This document shows positions 1 through 11,169 of a stretch of DNA of 64,000 nt, one piece after another (within the stretch, counting starts at the first letter, position 1; each line of letters begins with the position of its first letter). This stretch comes from Dermanyssus gallinae. Lineage: Eukaryota; Arthropoda; Arachnida; Mesostigmata; Dermanyssidae. The position numbers and the translations under genes are program-made. The notes beneath the pieces are model-generated. The model saw nothing but the letters and a program-made list of their open reading frames with translations. It ran no database searches and was not told the origin of the DNA. Location of the stretch: assembly GCA_003439945.1 (NCBI GenBank), contig QVRM01000425.1:1-64000 (forward strand), given 5' to 3'.

Positions 1-67
<67 letters not shown>

Positions 68-77
68 GTATATATAA
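1..77. repeat. (TA)n microsatellite at window edge
   Basis: Nearly pure TA dinucleotide array with a few interruptions, cut by the window start. First of roughly thirty TA arrays, many of which flank transposons. Confidence 0.95.
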
Positions 78-2221
78 AAGACTTATGCATCGTCGTACCA
101 GATAGAATATTTCATCCCAAACCGCCTACGTACTATCACCAGCTACACAGAGATTTTACTCCAGCATAGAGCAGTAAGCAGGATTTGGAGTTGGCAATTG
201 ACGACTGAACAGCGTCAAAGCGTTCAACAATTCTCGATAGAGAGCTTTCGGCCAAGAATACGTACACAGGAACGTAACAAGGCGTCCTGCGACTTCTAGT
301 CAGAATAGTCACCAATGTCTGTATTGGAAGGTAGGGAGATACGGCGACGCCCTCTATCGAAGGCCGCCACCATGCGCGACCTTCAGTGTCTAAAAGCTTA
401 TCAGCGGCCCCGGGTGTTCCAAAAGTTGCCGTCGATGTTATTTACACAACGCGGGTCTCACGGTGGGCCGGCGAGATGGGTTTCTGCCCCGTCGAGAAGG
501 AGGGAACAACGAGAAGGGAAGAACACATATCACGGGATTAGAAGAGAACGGGAGCGGAACACGGGCAGAGAGCGAAGGCAGAGGCGAATGTATCCCGTCC
601 TGACAGAAGGTCGTTTCCTACCGCCACAGCGGAAGGAAACGGCGCTAGGAGAATCCATTCCGGTGCCGCTGTAGGCAGCAGCACAGTCAACTCGTTTGCT
701 ATGTAACGATTTGACGCTAGTTGCTACTCCAGCTTTTCGCAGTGGCGGTAAGGGCGCAAAGGCGCCCCTGGACGGCTTCTGCGATTCCGAAAAGGGTCCA
801 GAGATGGAAAAAAACAAGTTCCCAGGGGTGTCGTTGAAGAACGTCCCTTTTGCGCCTCTGTGATGTCCTTGACGAGAGGACGCGTTTGTGTGTCTCTGGT
901 TCGTCGGTTTATTTGCTCGGCGTTGTTTAACGAGCTGTATGGGCATACTGAGACCCGTAGAGAACCGGCTACCTCCCCACAAAGTCAACATTGGAGCCGG
1001 TATCCGATAACGACAACTCGACGCCCGTATGACGTTAGTACACGCTGGGGTGCGGAAGTGGGTGCGGGTTGGGCTGGGTGCGAAAAAAATTGTAACGAAA
1101 CAAAAACAATGCACGTTTGCCGTAGTCACTGGTGATGATAAACGAAACAACAAAATAAGTACATAAGCGCGCGGCTCTTCGTCAACGGACGGCAACCTCG
1201 TTCATGCCATGCACGGTATTACAAACACAAGGTGCTATGTACAAACGACAACAAAGCTATACAAAAAGTGAATAGCCTTTGAGAAGGTTGTTCGTTTACG
1301 ACGTGAGTTGACTGCGGGGCGATGACAAAAGCTGCGATGAGATTTTCACATCAGTGGCTCCTCGCTCAACTCACCCGCCTTACCTTCACTTTGCCGCTGT
1401 CAGCACTTTTTAGCGTTTAGCAACCCGCTTGCCTGATGGTATCCCATCAGGTTTTCCTTTAAAAAACAAAGCCAGTGTGAGAGAACCTAGGAGAGGAAAA
1501 GCTGAAGACTGCTGACCTGTATCCGCCTAGCGCAACTGTTCCTTACCGAGATCACTATGTCCTATATTCTCTATTTCTATATAAATATAGAGAAGAGATC
1601 CTTTTATGCATGAACAAATGTGTCTAAATATACTGATCCACATGTGTTTACCTATAGTTGTTGTGTATTATGAAGATGCTGTACGAGTGGACTACTTCGG
1701 TTGATGTGTATGTTTACGACTCATTTATTATTCGGCGTTCTAACAAACGCACCAAATACTGTATAGAAGCAATCGTGATGATGAATATTCCATTGTGACT
1801 ACCTTTGGTGTAGAGTGGTTTATACAAATCATTCCTTGGATTTTGTCGAGTGCGATTTTCTGCTTTGTTGTTGCGGGTACGTGTTCATCTTGCCTTGCAA
1901 GCTATGCATCACACACGCATTTCAAACTAAAGACACTAACGTATTCTTTTGCGTGTAATGCCGCGCACTCCATACCGCAAAAGTTACTAATGAACTCAAA
2001 CCTGGAGACGTGAAAGTTGCTAATAAGCACAATATTTATAAATGTTTAATATAATTTATAATATAAATTCCTGTCTGACAAACGCCGTCGAAGTTAAGTA
2101 CCTGCAGAGTGTTGTGCTCTTTGACAGCGTAAACAGTAGTTTACAAATACCCAGTTTGTTTGAGTTTAGGTTAGGCGCAAGGCTTCAATAGTTAGTAAGT
2201 AAAGCAATAATCGTGAGGCGC
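78..2221. other. No gene supported
   Basis: Non-repetitive sequence without a recognisable coding exon. Open frames on both strands around 315-1195 overlap each other and have no family resemblance, so I treat them as chance. A short AT-rich hairpin-like tract lies near 1570-1600. Confidence 0.6.
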
Positions 2222-2340
2222 GTGTTAAGTTGTCTACCGACGCGCTGAATCAGCTTGAGTATAAGAGATCTTGGTCCTTCCATTGTCTCGAAGGCCAACG
2301 GACAGAAGATAAAATAAACTTAGCAAGCTTCTGCTACGAT
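2222..2340 (-). pseudogene. C-terminal fragment of RLE-type non-LTR retrotransposon
   Basis: Read on the minus strand this stretch gives PLAFETMEGPRS followed by LKLIQRVGRQL, which matches the C-terminal part of the endonuclease-type LINE protein at 11271-12776 (PLAFETLGGPGS, HKLIQRVGKAL). Only about 35 codons are recognisable and an in-frame stop precedes them, so it is an old decayed fragment. The open frame on the opposite strand (2230-2448) is its shadow. Confidence 0.6.
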
Positions 2341-2780
2341 ACATTGCCGAGGATTATCTATATGCCACGTACACTGTCTGTTCTTCAGTACTGGAGCGAG
2401 TTAGAGACATATGACCATATCTGTAAGGAGATTACAAGTCAGCGCTAAATATTGCGTCTGAATTTAACGCAAGACCAATAGATGTCTTTCAATAAAGGAG
2501 GATATCTTGGATATCAGAAAAGCGATTGACTTTGACCCTACATAGGCTAGGCAGCGCGTTAACGCATCTGCTTAGATCACTCACCCAGTCCTCGGTAGCA
2601 AACGAACCGCGCGTCGTGCGTTCACTGGAGAATGGTTGCGGGGCCGACACTCACCGCAGTGAGTTCTAAGCTAAACAACAGCGCCTATTGTTTATTTACA
2701 CATCATATTTATTAACCATAGTTGTTGGTAGTAGGATTGGATTTACACACATTGTTTGCTTGTTTGTATTGTTTATTTAG
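2341..2780. other. No gene supported
   Basis: Nothing recognisable apart from a T-rich tract before 2780 that could serve as polypyrimidine tract for the candidate exon that follows. Confidence 0.5.
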
Positions 2781-2855
2781 CAGAGAGGTTGCTGGCCGGA
2801 TTGAGGACTTTATTGAACATAACCGCTGGACCGCCGACTACCTAAAACAGTATTT
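2781..2855 (+). CDS. Candidate internal exon, unknown protein
   Basis: A 75-bp open segment bounded by a T-rich tract ending in TTTAG and by the strong donor GTGAGT. In the open frame it reads REVAGRIEDFIEH then NRWTADYLKQY, a composition typical of real protein. It begins with one base of a split codon and ends with two; the next candidate exon at 5265 begins with the single base needed to complete that codon. I do not recognise the family. The evidence is splice signals, an open frame and matching phase only; with no homology this could be chance. Confidence 0.35.
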
Positions 2856-5264
2856 GTGAGTCGAAATTGCACGTGGATGCTGCGTGTATAACACACTCAA
2901 AGGCAAAGAGATTGGGCGGTATAGGTTCATACCTCGTTTTGCTGTTACCTACCTACCTACCCTTAGTACTGTTTGATGAATAATTTGATTAACTCAATTT
3001 AATAATTTGATTAAAAGATTAACTGGTAGAGTGCATGATGCAGAGCGGGTGTTGTTGTTCAAGCCACAGTTGCGTGGGTCTCGCAAACCCACTGAAATCC
3101 AGTCGTCCCTTTTGCTCCTTGTCAGGGGTAGCTGTTGTGCTGTCTTCTCGAGAGGACTTCGCCTGGCCACTTTGTTTTGCCATTGCTTGAACTTTGTGCG
3201 GCGGTTATGTTTTCGCTTCGGAGACAGATTCAGATTTCCTGATCCTTGAGGAGCGTCTTTGCAAAGAGTCGGCGTGCCAAGGCACTTCCCGGTCTCAGGT
3301 ATAACTAATAATAGTAATATATTTGTGTATATATAAATATATATGTATATGTGTAAAATATTATAACCTGTTATCGAACGTATTGTCGGCGCGTTGATAC
3401 CTTACAATTACTTACTATTATAATTATTACTTAAGGTAAATAATTTAATGCAATTAAAGCAGCGATGCTGGCAGTCACACCCTAGACGGAACAGCATCAA
3501 CAACAACGACAATGACAAATAAAAACTGAGAATGTTTGATTGACGTTGCCGCGAGCGGAAAAATTCAACAACGAAGAGCAGGCAACAACAGAGGATAATG
3601 AGTTACAGATGCTACAGAATTAGCACTTAGCATGCCTCTCTCTCTCTCCTTCCTCTTAATGTCTTTCTCTCTATCTCTCTCTTTTTATTTCACACACACA
3701 CACACATATATACATAGATACATACCGATAGATACATACCTACATAAATGCGTATCGATACGTACTCGCAGACAGCAACATCTTAATTGTTCCCTGTCCG
3801 GCAGTGGCCTGACCCGTTGTTTACTGCTGAGCGCTGTTGATTCTGTTATCGTCAACACCTCGTCGTCACCTAACTATCTAGCACCCATTGCCTCTAACCG
3901 CGCGTTGGTTGATTCGGCCCGAACAGTCTCGAACAGATGGGCACCAACAGTTCAACCTGGAGCTAGCTTGTCTAACTCCCAGGCCTAAGCTTCACCGGCC
4001 ACTCCATCCGCTAGCGGGATGGATCACTACAGATCCTACACAGACGATCACCACACGTCAACTGACAAACTATGAGGAGTGAGTCTACTTAAGTGAGTGA
4101 ATGGGTGTGTGTGTGGCTGTCACGACGCGGATGGCGCTAACATGATGACACGCATGGCCAGGTCGCCAATGGCCAAAGCGATCGCTGCTCGGTTGACGGA
4201 CCCAGCAGGCATGGATTGATACATACGTATCCATGTATATATATATATATATATATATGCCTTTGCTCTGCCATACTCTGTGAATAACATATACGCCTCA
4301 ATCGGATACGTCGACGCGAATCTCAGCTCCCCTCCTTCTGCGCGTCGCTTCTCGTCTTCCATATTACCTCCTAGTCTATATTTTGTTTCTTGCTCTTTGG
4401 GTCCTTTTTCAGTTTGTTTCTGCTTTCTCACTCTCGAGTTTAAGGGTCGACTAGATGTACAAATGCCTAACAACCAACTGTATGCGCATGTTTCTTTTAA
4501 TCTATATATCTGCTCGTGCAAGTCTCTTTGGTGGTGACCTCTGTTCTGCAGTGCGGGGTGCAGCACGATTACACGCATGCCACTGTTAAGATTAAAAAAT
4601 CATTTATAAAAAAAACAATATATTTATATACCACGATAATAACATCTATATACAAAACTTTGCATTTTTGGCACACGTAACACGATAAAAGATGCGCATA
4701 TGTGTAATTATCAAGCGTACTGCTAATTGATCACTGCTAAACACCCGATCTTCTACATATAAAAATCCTTCATGGCGGTCCAGCTACGGGTGTCATGCAA
4801 GATTGCCTGCGGCATTAGCTTGCACGTTACAGGGAGTTCCCATTAAATGAGTCACAGCCTAGCGGCGTCCAATCCGCGGCAAAAACCAATGCATATTTCG
4901 ATAATGTGTTTGACGTCGGCTTCTCTCTCTCCTGAGGCCGGCATACTGGCCACGATGCCGGTCCGATAACGGGAGTTTGTCACACAGCCGTGCGTTGCCG
5001 TGCTCTCTTTGATTTCCCAAGCAAGGGCAACAGGCTTTTCTATATTGCTCCGGACACAAAGCTTGATGATCTGGGCGGTGTCAAGCGTGACGGCGAGGCC
5101 TGATTTAATGGCACGTTTTTTGTGCCTCGACTGTGCGACTGTTCCACTACAGTACTTTGGAGGTTTGTCGAGCTAATGTGGCGTTGAAGCAGCGGTTTGC
5201 TTCCCTGCAACAGTGTGTCCTGAGCACAGTTCTCGGCACACTGTGTGTGGTGTGTTTGGTTCAG
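2856..5264. other. Possible intron; nothing else supported
   Basis: Lies between the two candidate plus-strand exons. It holds a (CT)n/(CA)n tract near 3635-3720 and a short (TA)n at 4226-4257. A 54-codon minus-strand frame starting near 3182 (MAKQSGQAKSSRE) and a minus-strand frame at 4120-4578 were seen, but neither has supporting signals. Confidence 0.4.
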
Positions 5265-5528
5265 TATTATGCAGCCGGGCCCGGCGACATTCGATCTGCT
5301 ATGCAATGACGCAGAACTTAGCCTGTTACGAGGGTATGGCGTCGCACTGAGACAGAACGTAATGGTCCGAAAGATATTTCGACATCGTGGTGTCGACATG
5401 CAGACCAGTCGAAACATAAGATCGCATCTTTTTCCTAAAAGTGGTGCCCCCCTTTTCAAAGTAGTGCCTGGCACATTGACTAGGTGCAGATCATATATCG
5501 CTGCCCAATCTAGACAGCGAATGCTGGT
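5265..5528 (+). CDS. Candidate internal exon, unknown protein
   Basis: An 88-codon open segment. Its left end follows GTTTGGTTCAG, a plausible acceptor, and its right end is the strong donor in ATGCTG/GTAAGT. The frame reads IMQPGPATFDLLCND early and SYIAAQSRQRML at the end. Starting with one base it completes the split codon left by the exon at 2781-2855, and it ends in phase 0. The opposite strand is also open here (5040-5474) but lacks comparable splice signals. I recognise no family. It sits just outside the left border of the segmental duplication, so there is no duplicate to test conservation. Confidence 0.35.
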
Positions 5529-6398
5529 AAGTCGTAAACTATCGTAATTTTAAACGCCGATTTCGTATTTCGACGATGTTTTTAGCAAAACAGGGCTTTT
5601 AGCAAAAGCTAATCAGCGTTATTTTTTTAGACTTCTGCCACGTTTTTGACAAGGTTACTCCGTCTTAGGTAATTTGTTTGTATCATTGTTCGCTAATAAT
5701 GATTGCAGCAATTATTACTTAATGGCCATGTGAGCCAATTGCTTACGCTGGCCTAGTTTTAATGCTGCGAATGACACCTGACCTTTGGATTTTTAGTGGT
5801 TTCACTAGCTCCCTTTCTAAAGAGCGTCTAGCTTGTCGTATCACCAGCCTCAGCAGACATTTAAGATTTCAGCAGGGCTTCGACGTCTGAGGCAGAACGT
5901 ACCTACTTGTATTAATGGCATGTAAAACGAATTCTTGGGATCCCAAATGGTCCTGCCATTGTAGACACACATTTGTTAGATACAATAAACTAGAAATGTA
6001 CTTTAATGATAATATAAATGGGTGTGCGAGCAATGCTGCATTTTATGACATATTTTTTCATAAAAACGCACGCTCAACAATTAATCAAACTGTGGTCTCC
6101 TGGGTTAATACGTGCCTGCCTAACAACACGGCGAGCCATAACACCGTTGATGAGCTCCGAACGAATAAGTGGAACATATTTAAGATCGTTTTGTTCGGTC
6201 TCAAAAAGTATTTAAGCAAGCTCGCTCGCCTAGATGGGCGTAGAGCAGCAGTCAATTTGTACGTTTGACAATTATATAGGCCGTAGTCGTTAAATGCTGG
6301 ATAAGAGTCAGCCCGGAAAATCCAGCGTTTCTTAAACTTTACTACCTTCCAAAACACTGGCATGCCATTCTAGGGAGGGCGCTTAAAAATGCTACTAA

Positions 6399-6401
<3 letters not shown>

Positions 6402-6465
<64 letters not shown>
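6402..6465. repeat. (TA)n microsatellite
   Basis: About 64 bp of TA. Expanded relative to copy B, where the same site (43697-43709) holds only about six TA units. Confidence 0.95.
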
Positions 6466-6565
6466 TCGGTTTCGCTTTGTTTCGTTTCCTCGTTTCGTCT
6501 CTCGCTTTCCCAATTTCAAACACAGCGCCTAGAGATTGGAAGGTATATATACGCACATGTGTATA

Positions 6566-7063
6566 TCAAAATAAATATATACTTACAGAATAAGAGAAAG
6601 CTTGAGGGAGAGACAAAACAAAGAGAGATGGAGAGCCTGTGCAGAGCAAGGTTGCATGAGCGATGAAAAGGTCCCGTTGTCGCTTCTTCCATTTACCCAT
6701 CCACCTTCGGCCTCCGTTCACATTTGGCTTGGCACCAAAGTAATGGACATTTAGCTTTCCTTCCGGTGTTGGCGGCTGCTGCGGCTGCTGCTGCTGCTGA
6801 CGATGACTTGCGATGGAACAAGAGGGGATTGAACGACGTCGAATCAGCGAATCAAGGTCGTTACAGCTACCGGCTGTACGACTGGTGACACTCCGCCTGC
6901 TGTTTGTCGCTTCGGTGGTTGTCGTCGTCGTCGCCGGCGCCGCTGATGCTGCTGGTGCTGAGCAGAGATCACTGACAGACAACACGCCAGCTTCCGCCGC
7001 CAACAGTAGTGGTAGTAGTAGCATTTTGAGTAGCATTCGTTCCGGTAGTAGCTGTTGTTGCAA
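6566..7063 (-). CDS. Uncertain ORF with signal-peptide-like N terminus
   Basis: Minus-strand frame of 165 codons. An internal Met gives MLLKMLLLPLLLAAEAG, which looks like a signal peptide, followed by Thr-rich and Gln-rich tracts and then GKLNVHYFGAKPNVNGGRR. A possible donor (G/GTAAAT) falls shortly after that motif, so this could be a first exon of a secreted protein. Against it, the opposite strand is also open (6813-7073), the region is built partly on trinucleotide repeats, and copy B of the duplication lacks about 540 bp here. I do not recognise the protein. Confidence 0.15.
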   Translation of the reverse strand: MQQQLLPERMLLKMLLLPLLLAAEAGVLSVSDLCSAPAASAAPATTTTTTEATNSRRSVTSRTAGSCNDLDSLIRRRSIPSCSIASHRQQQQQPQQPPTPEGKLNVHYFGAKPNVNGGRRWMGKWKKRQRDLFIAHATLLCTGSPSLFVLSLPQAFSYSVSIYLF

Positions 7064-7079
7064 AAATAACTAGTCCCTC

Positions 7080-7245
7080 TATTGTTGGTCTGGTTGTCAA
7101 AGAACTTGTTGTTGTTGTAGCGGTTGTTGCTGTTGTTGTTGTTGTTGTAGCGGTTGTTGCTGTTCTTGTTCTGGTTGATGTTGTTGGTGTTGTTGTTGTG
7201 GTTGTGGCAGTTATTGTTGTTGTAGCGGTTGTTGTGGTTAAAGCA
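7080..7245. repeat. (GTT)n-rich low-complexity tract
   Basis: Imperfect GTT/GTA trinucleotide repeats. Copy B has corresponding but rearranged GTT tracts at 43800-43945 and a further GTT-rich block at 44140-44530. The open frames they create (poly-Asn, poly-Val, poly-Gln) are artefacts of the repeat. Confidence 0.85.
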
Positions 7246-7706
7246 AAAGTTTTCGGGACTGACCCTCAGCCATGATTTAACGTCCACGGAACTGTTTTTC
7301 ACATTGCTTCATAGACGGACGCCCATATATACAAATGTGCAACGGTTCGCTTTCATTAACAACTGCCACGGTAACGGCTACACCGTGCAGTCAACTAGGT
7401 GACAACTACAATGACTTTATACGACGGCCGACGTAGAAACAATGAGAAGCGCTCAACGAAGTTCACCTCGTTGTTCGTTGGTTGACGTGCGGTTTCCGTT
7501 CAGCAATATATTTGGTACCTACATACTTTTATACATATGTACGCATGCACGGTAATGTGCGCCATACGCAAATATATGTAATGTGCATAATTCGACTACA
7601 ACAAGATTAAATCTGGAAGATGGATACGGCCCCCATGCGTGCTATGGTTTTCCCAACACCTTGAGCACTATGCGGATCTGAAGGCTAGTATGTTTATGAA
7701 AGGAAG

Positions 7707-7709
<3 letters not shown>

Positions 7710-7748
<39 letters not shown>

Positions 7749-8159
7749 ATTTAACCGTTTTTCAATGAAAATCTTCCCTACTAAATCTTCACATTTTTTT
7801 ACGAATAGAGAAAAAACGTTAAGAAGGAGAATTTTTTTTTATTAGCAACCAACAAACATTATACTCCTGGCTTTTAGGACAGTCTTATATATTTAACGAT
7901 TACCGACACTAGGCCAACATATGTCCCTTTGACAAACTATATCCACAGGTATATATGTAAATGCGCTCTTTATGCTCTTTCTCTAGCAGTGTTTTCTACA
8001 AATGAACAAAGCAAGTCGTTCGGGACACTTTCGCGTTAGAACAGTACCCAAGTAGCAGTCTACGAGCTACAGCATCATATTTGTCATGCTAACCAATATT
8101 GCTCCATGGGTCATGCAGCGCATACACATACATAAATGGATATAGAGATTTATGGTGGA

Positions 8160-8194
<35 letters not shown>

Positions 8195-8228
8195 TGCAAA
8201 ATGAAATAATAAAAATGCTTTAAAAACG

Positions 8229-8266
<38 letters not shown>
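7710..8266. repeat. Three clustered (TA)n arrays
   Basis: TA arrays at about 7710-7746, 8164-8193 and 8231-8266, separated by non-repetitive sequence that is duplicated in copy B (45400-46171). Frames reading as repeated Tyr-Ile here are repeat artefacts. Confidence 0.9.
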
Positions 8267-8268
<2 letters not shown>

Positions 8269-9237
8269 CACATGTATTAGCAGATCCCGATTTCTTTCGA
8301 AGAATAATGCCTTTCTCCACCACAAGGGAAGAGATGCGGCAACGGAGATATCATTAGCTCCCGACTGAGCGACTTCAAATCATCAAAGTTCTTCAAGCCG
8401 CTCTGCTCGTCTGCGGTGCTCCTCAAACATCAAATACAAGTTATTCGGTGAATACTTCGGTGAATCGCCAGTCGCGCCAATGTGAACCGATTTAGCCCGA
8501 AACGGTTAGCAGCAGGCATACGCCTAACAGTTACATAACTACACATGCCCGATTTTACTGTCGTTTTGGTTGTTTTTCTTGTTGTTGCTTCTGTTGTTGT
8601 TGCTGCTGCCGCCGGAGCTGTTTGCTGTTCATTGATATAGCAAACGTGTTTGGCGACCGACCAAATTCCCGGAGGCAAACACCGAGTCTCCAACAACGAA
8701 TCTGCAGGGCAGACGAGCAATGCGGCCTTTGGTGGGCGTCGATGCTCTCCTAAGATTCGCTGACATTAGTTAGTTACCGGCAGCTTGCCAGCAGTATAAG
8801 CACGATGCGGGCGAACCGCTTCTAGACGATGAAGCGCAGCCAAACGAATTGTGCTCAAAATGTGCTTAGATCTGTTTCCTTTCTCTGCAAGGTGGGACAA
8901 TGTAGCTCTCTTGCTCGGCTTTCTCTGTATCAGTCTCCTGTCGCTGTCGCTCCGCAGCGCTCATCTGCTCTACTCAGACTTGTGTGCGTTGATGATATCG
9001 TTCTAAATGAATCCGAAAGAGTCTAAACAAACACTAGAACACATACACTCTCGCGAATGGGTCGACGGCAAAGTGCTCTTCTAGACACTCATCTCGTCGA
9101 GTAGACCCTGTAGTGAGCAGATACCGTGCGGCCGACGGAGAATCGCCACTAATGCTGAAAGTTGAGCTCGACTTCACCGTCGCTTGTAAGGCTCGAGCGC
9201 AAGTAAGGCCCAAAGGTTCACCCACGATACGAGTACC

Positions 9238-9424
9238 ATGCGGCGTGTGGTAGAACTTGGCCGCGGCAACCACCGGGGCCGCAGCCTCGGTGCTGTACTC
9301 GCTGTGGTTGTCTTTGGTATCATCTGGATTAATGCCACCCTTATCTTGCCACCAGCAGATTGTGCCAACACTTTTGCAGTGCTGGATATCGCACAAGGTC
9401 TAGACCCACCAAGTACTGGAGTTC
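9238..9424 (+). CDS. Alpha-carbonic anhydrase, exon 1 (signal peptide)
   Basis: ATG in good context (TACCATGC) opens 62 codons plus one base, ending at the consensus donor TTC/GTAAGT. The product has a short basic start (MRRVVELGRGNHRGR), a hydrophobic stretch at about residues 17-38 and a likely cleavage region near LPPADCA, so it can direct secretion. The final single base joins exon 2 at 26766, which starts with two bases, giving an uninterrupted GV-R-QYGWAADHGG. Exon and donor are conserved in copy B (47205-47391) with four amino-acid changes. Linking it to exon 2 rests on phase, on the signal peptide a secreted-type enzyme needs, and on joint duplication; a transcript would settle it. 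Intron 1 would be about 17.3 kb. The minus-strand frame across this region (9034-9396) is a shadow, with a stop in copy B. Confidence 0.65.
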
Positions 9425-9549
9425 GTAAGTACCATCAAACACTGTTTACAGTTACTAGTTGTCTATTACATACCCGGTTTGCCCGGTCGGGCACAACACC
9501 TCCAAGATGGCCCGAAGCGATAACTACTAAAGCTAAGCTAAAATAGTAG

Positions 9550-9920
9550 CGACAACTACTAAAAGCGCCGCCGAATATTCGAAACTTGACTTCTACCTAT
9601 CAAAGCCGTTACTGTCACATTGGTGGAGTGCTATTCCGCCACCGTTTCACTGCGTTGTACTTTCGTACTCGGGAGAAAGTACTGAAAAACTAAGAGTCTA
9701 GGCCAACTCGGCGTATCTCTTCATCTCGCTTCTCTTCTGGGGGGACGGCAGTCTACGTATTGAAACCATACCGCTGAAAGTCAGCGGCCATGCTGCTACA
9801 AGTACTGTTTGGGAAACCCTAGATATCTCAACAGGTACAGTCCTCGGTACATTGAAGATATACATGGTCGTATCCAAGTCCCCAATAGTTCCAAACCCGT
9901 AGGGGACGGAGGATGGTCTA
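9550..9920 (+). repeat. Dispersed intronic repeat (three copies in window)
   Basis: Present at 9550-9920 and 47530-47925 as part of the duplication, and again on the minus strand near 40320-40510 outside it. Shared landmarks are GTCAGCGGCCATGCTGC and CCGTAGGGGACGGAGGAT (one mismatch in the third copy). No coding potential or terminal structure was recognised, so the class is unknown. Confidence 0.65.
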
Positions 9921-10837
9921 GAATTAAAAACAACCTCCTTAAAAAAATTTTAATTCTGGTCCACGTGTTAAAATGTTCGGGGTGACCCTCTGCCAAGCTA
10001 TAACGTCCATGTGACTGCTTTTTGCATTGCTTCCTAGACACTATTCCTCATAGCACAAGTTAGATCGCCAAGACAATAGCTTGCTTATTAGATATAGGAT
10101 GCGCCAGTTAAATCAAGATAAACTGTGGCCTTTAGTCAAATAGTCATGTTTTGCTATTAGGTCACCTAGAATGATGAGTTTGGAGTCCTTGTGTTTAGCA
10201 ACTCTCTGTGCGTCTGTTAATTCAATGTATCCGCCGTTTGCTTAAATAACGTTCAAGCCAAGGCCGAAACTGCCTGCAGGCCCGCCGCATCGTGTCCCAG
10301 GATAATTTCTCAAATGCTAACGAAACGACAGTGTGCAGTGATGAAGTGTTAGGGTATGAAGACTTGTTAGAGCCTCGCTCAACTACGACGGAAATGGTCT
10401 CCTGCACGCTTCTGCCGGCACAAAGCAATTCTGCCACTGCCACTCGTCGCTCTAATTCCGGGCCTAGAATATTTGCTTTCGCCATTTTCATTGCGTCGAA
10501 TGTAATCTACAGGTTCTGATACCAAGCATCAGCCAGGCAAACGCCATTTTGCCATTTAGCGCAAAACTGGTTGGACGACAATTTGGACATGTTCTAGCCA
10601 AAATACTGTTGGCCATCAAACACTTCATCATTGCGCACACTTGCTATTTTGTTAGCATTTAGGCAATTATCGCGGGACACGCTGCAAAGGACCGGTGTGC
10701 AGTTTCGATCTTGGCTTGAAGCATTTATTGAACTAAGCGGCATATAACATTGAGTAAGCGCATACGCAGAATTGCTAAATACGACGAGTCAAAACTTCTC
10801 ATGATGGGTGCCCAAATAGCAAACATAAGACGATTTT

Positions 10838-10840
<3 letters not shown>

Positions 10841-10880
<40 letters not shown>
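10841..10880. repeat. (TA)n microsatellite
   Basis: 40-bp pure TA array; the copy-B equivalent is 48666-48705. Confidence 0.95.
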
Positions 10881-10883
<3 letters not shown>

Positions 10884-11169
10884 ATGGTTTTGGTGACTTT
10901 ATTTGTGCTATGAGGTATAGCAGTGGATTCTATCCCGGATATGTGATCGAGCCTCGGAAAGACGGTTTGCTATTTCCGCTGAATGAAGGAAAGGGAACGA
11001 TGGGCAAGTTTCGGTCTCTACAAGCAGTGACATGGAATCAATTACACCGCTATTTATAACTTCCGTCAAGCAGAATGGCATAATTTCCGGATGAAGCATA
11101 CGCAGCCAACCATAAGCTAAACACAAACGTTTTTTTTTACGTGTATATATATAAATATATAATTTTTTT

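Noticed and set aside
530..1195. 221-codon minus-strand open frame
   Set aside because: Overlaps an open plus-strand frame, has no recognisable domain and no splice or start support.
2230..2448. 72-codon plus-strand frame
   Set aside because: Antisense to a recognisable RLE-type LINE fragment.
3016..3182. 54-codon minus-strand frame starting MAKQSGQAKSS
   Set aside because: Could be the start of a gag-like or host protein, but no second feature supports it.
4120..4578. 152-codon minus-strand open frame
   Set aside because: Its internal Tyr-Ile run comes from a TA repeat and the opposite strand is equally open.
7080..7302. Poly-Asn protein, or CRISPR-like periodic repeats
   Set aside because: The periodicity is a GTT trinucleotide repeat without spacers; frames are a by-product.
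9034..9396. Minus-strand frame opposite carbonic anhydrase exon 1
   Set aside because: Copy B has a stop in this frame while the plus-strand frame and donor are conserved in both copies.
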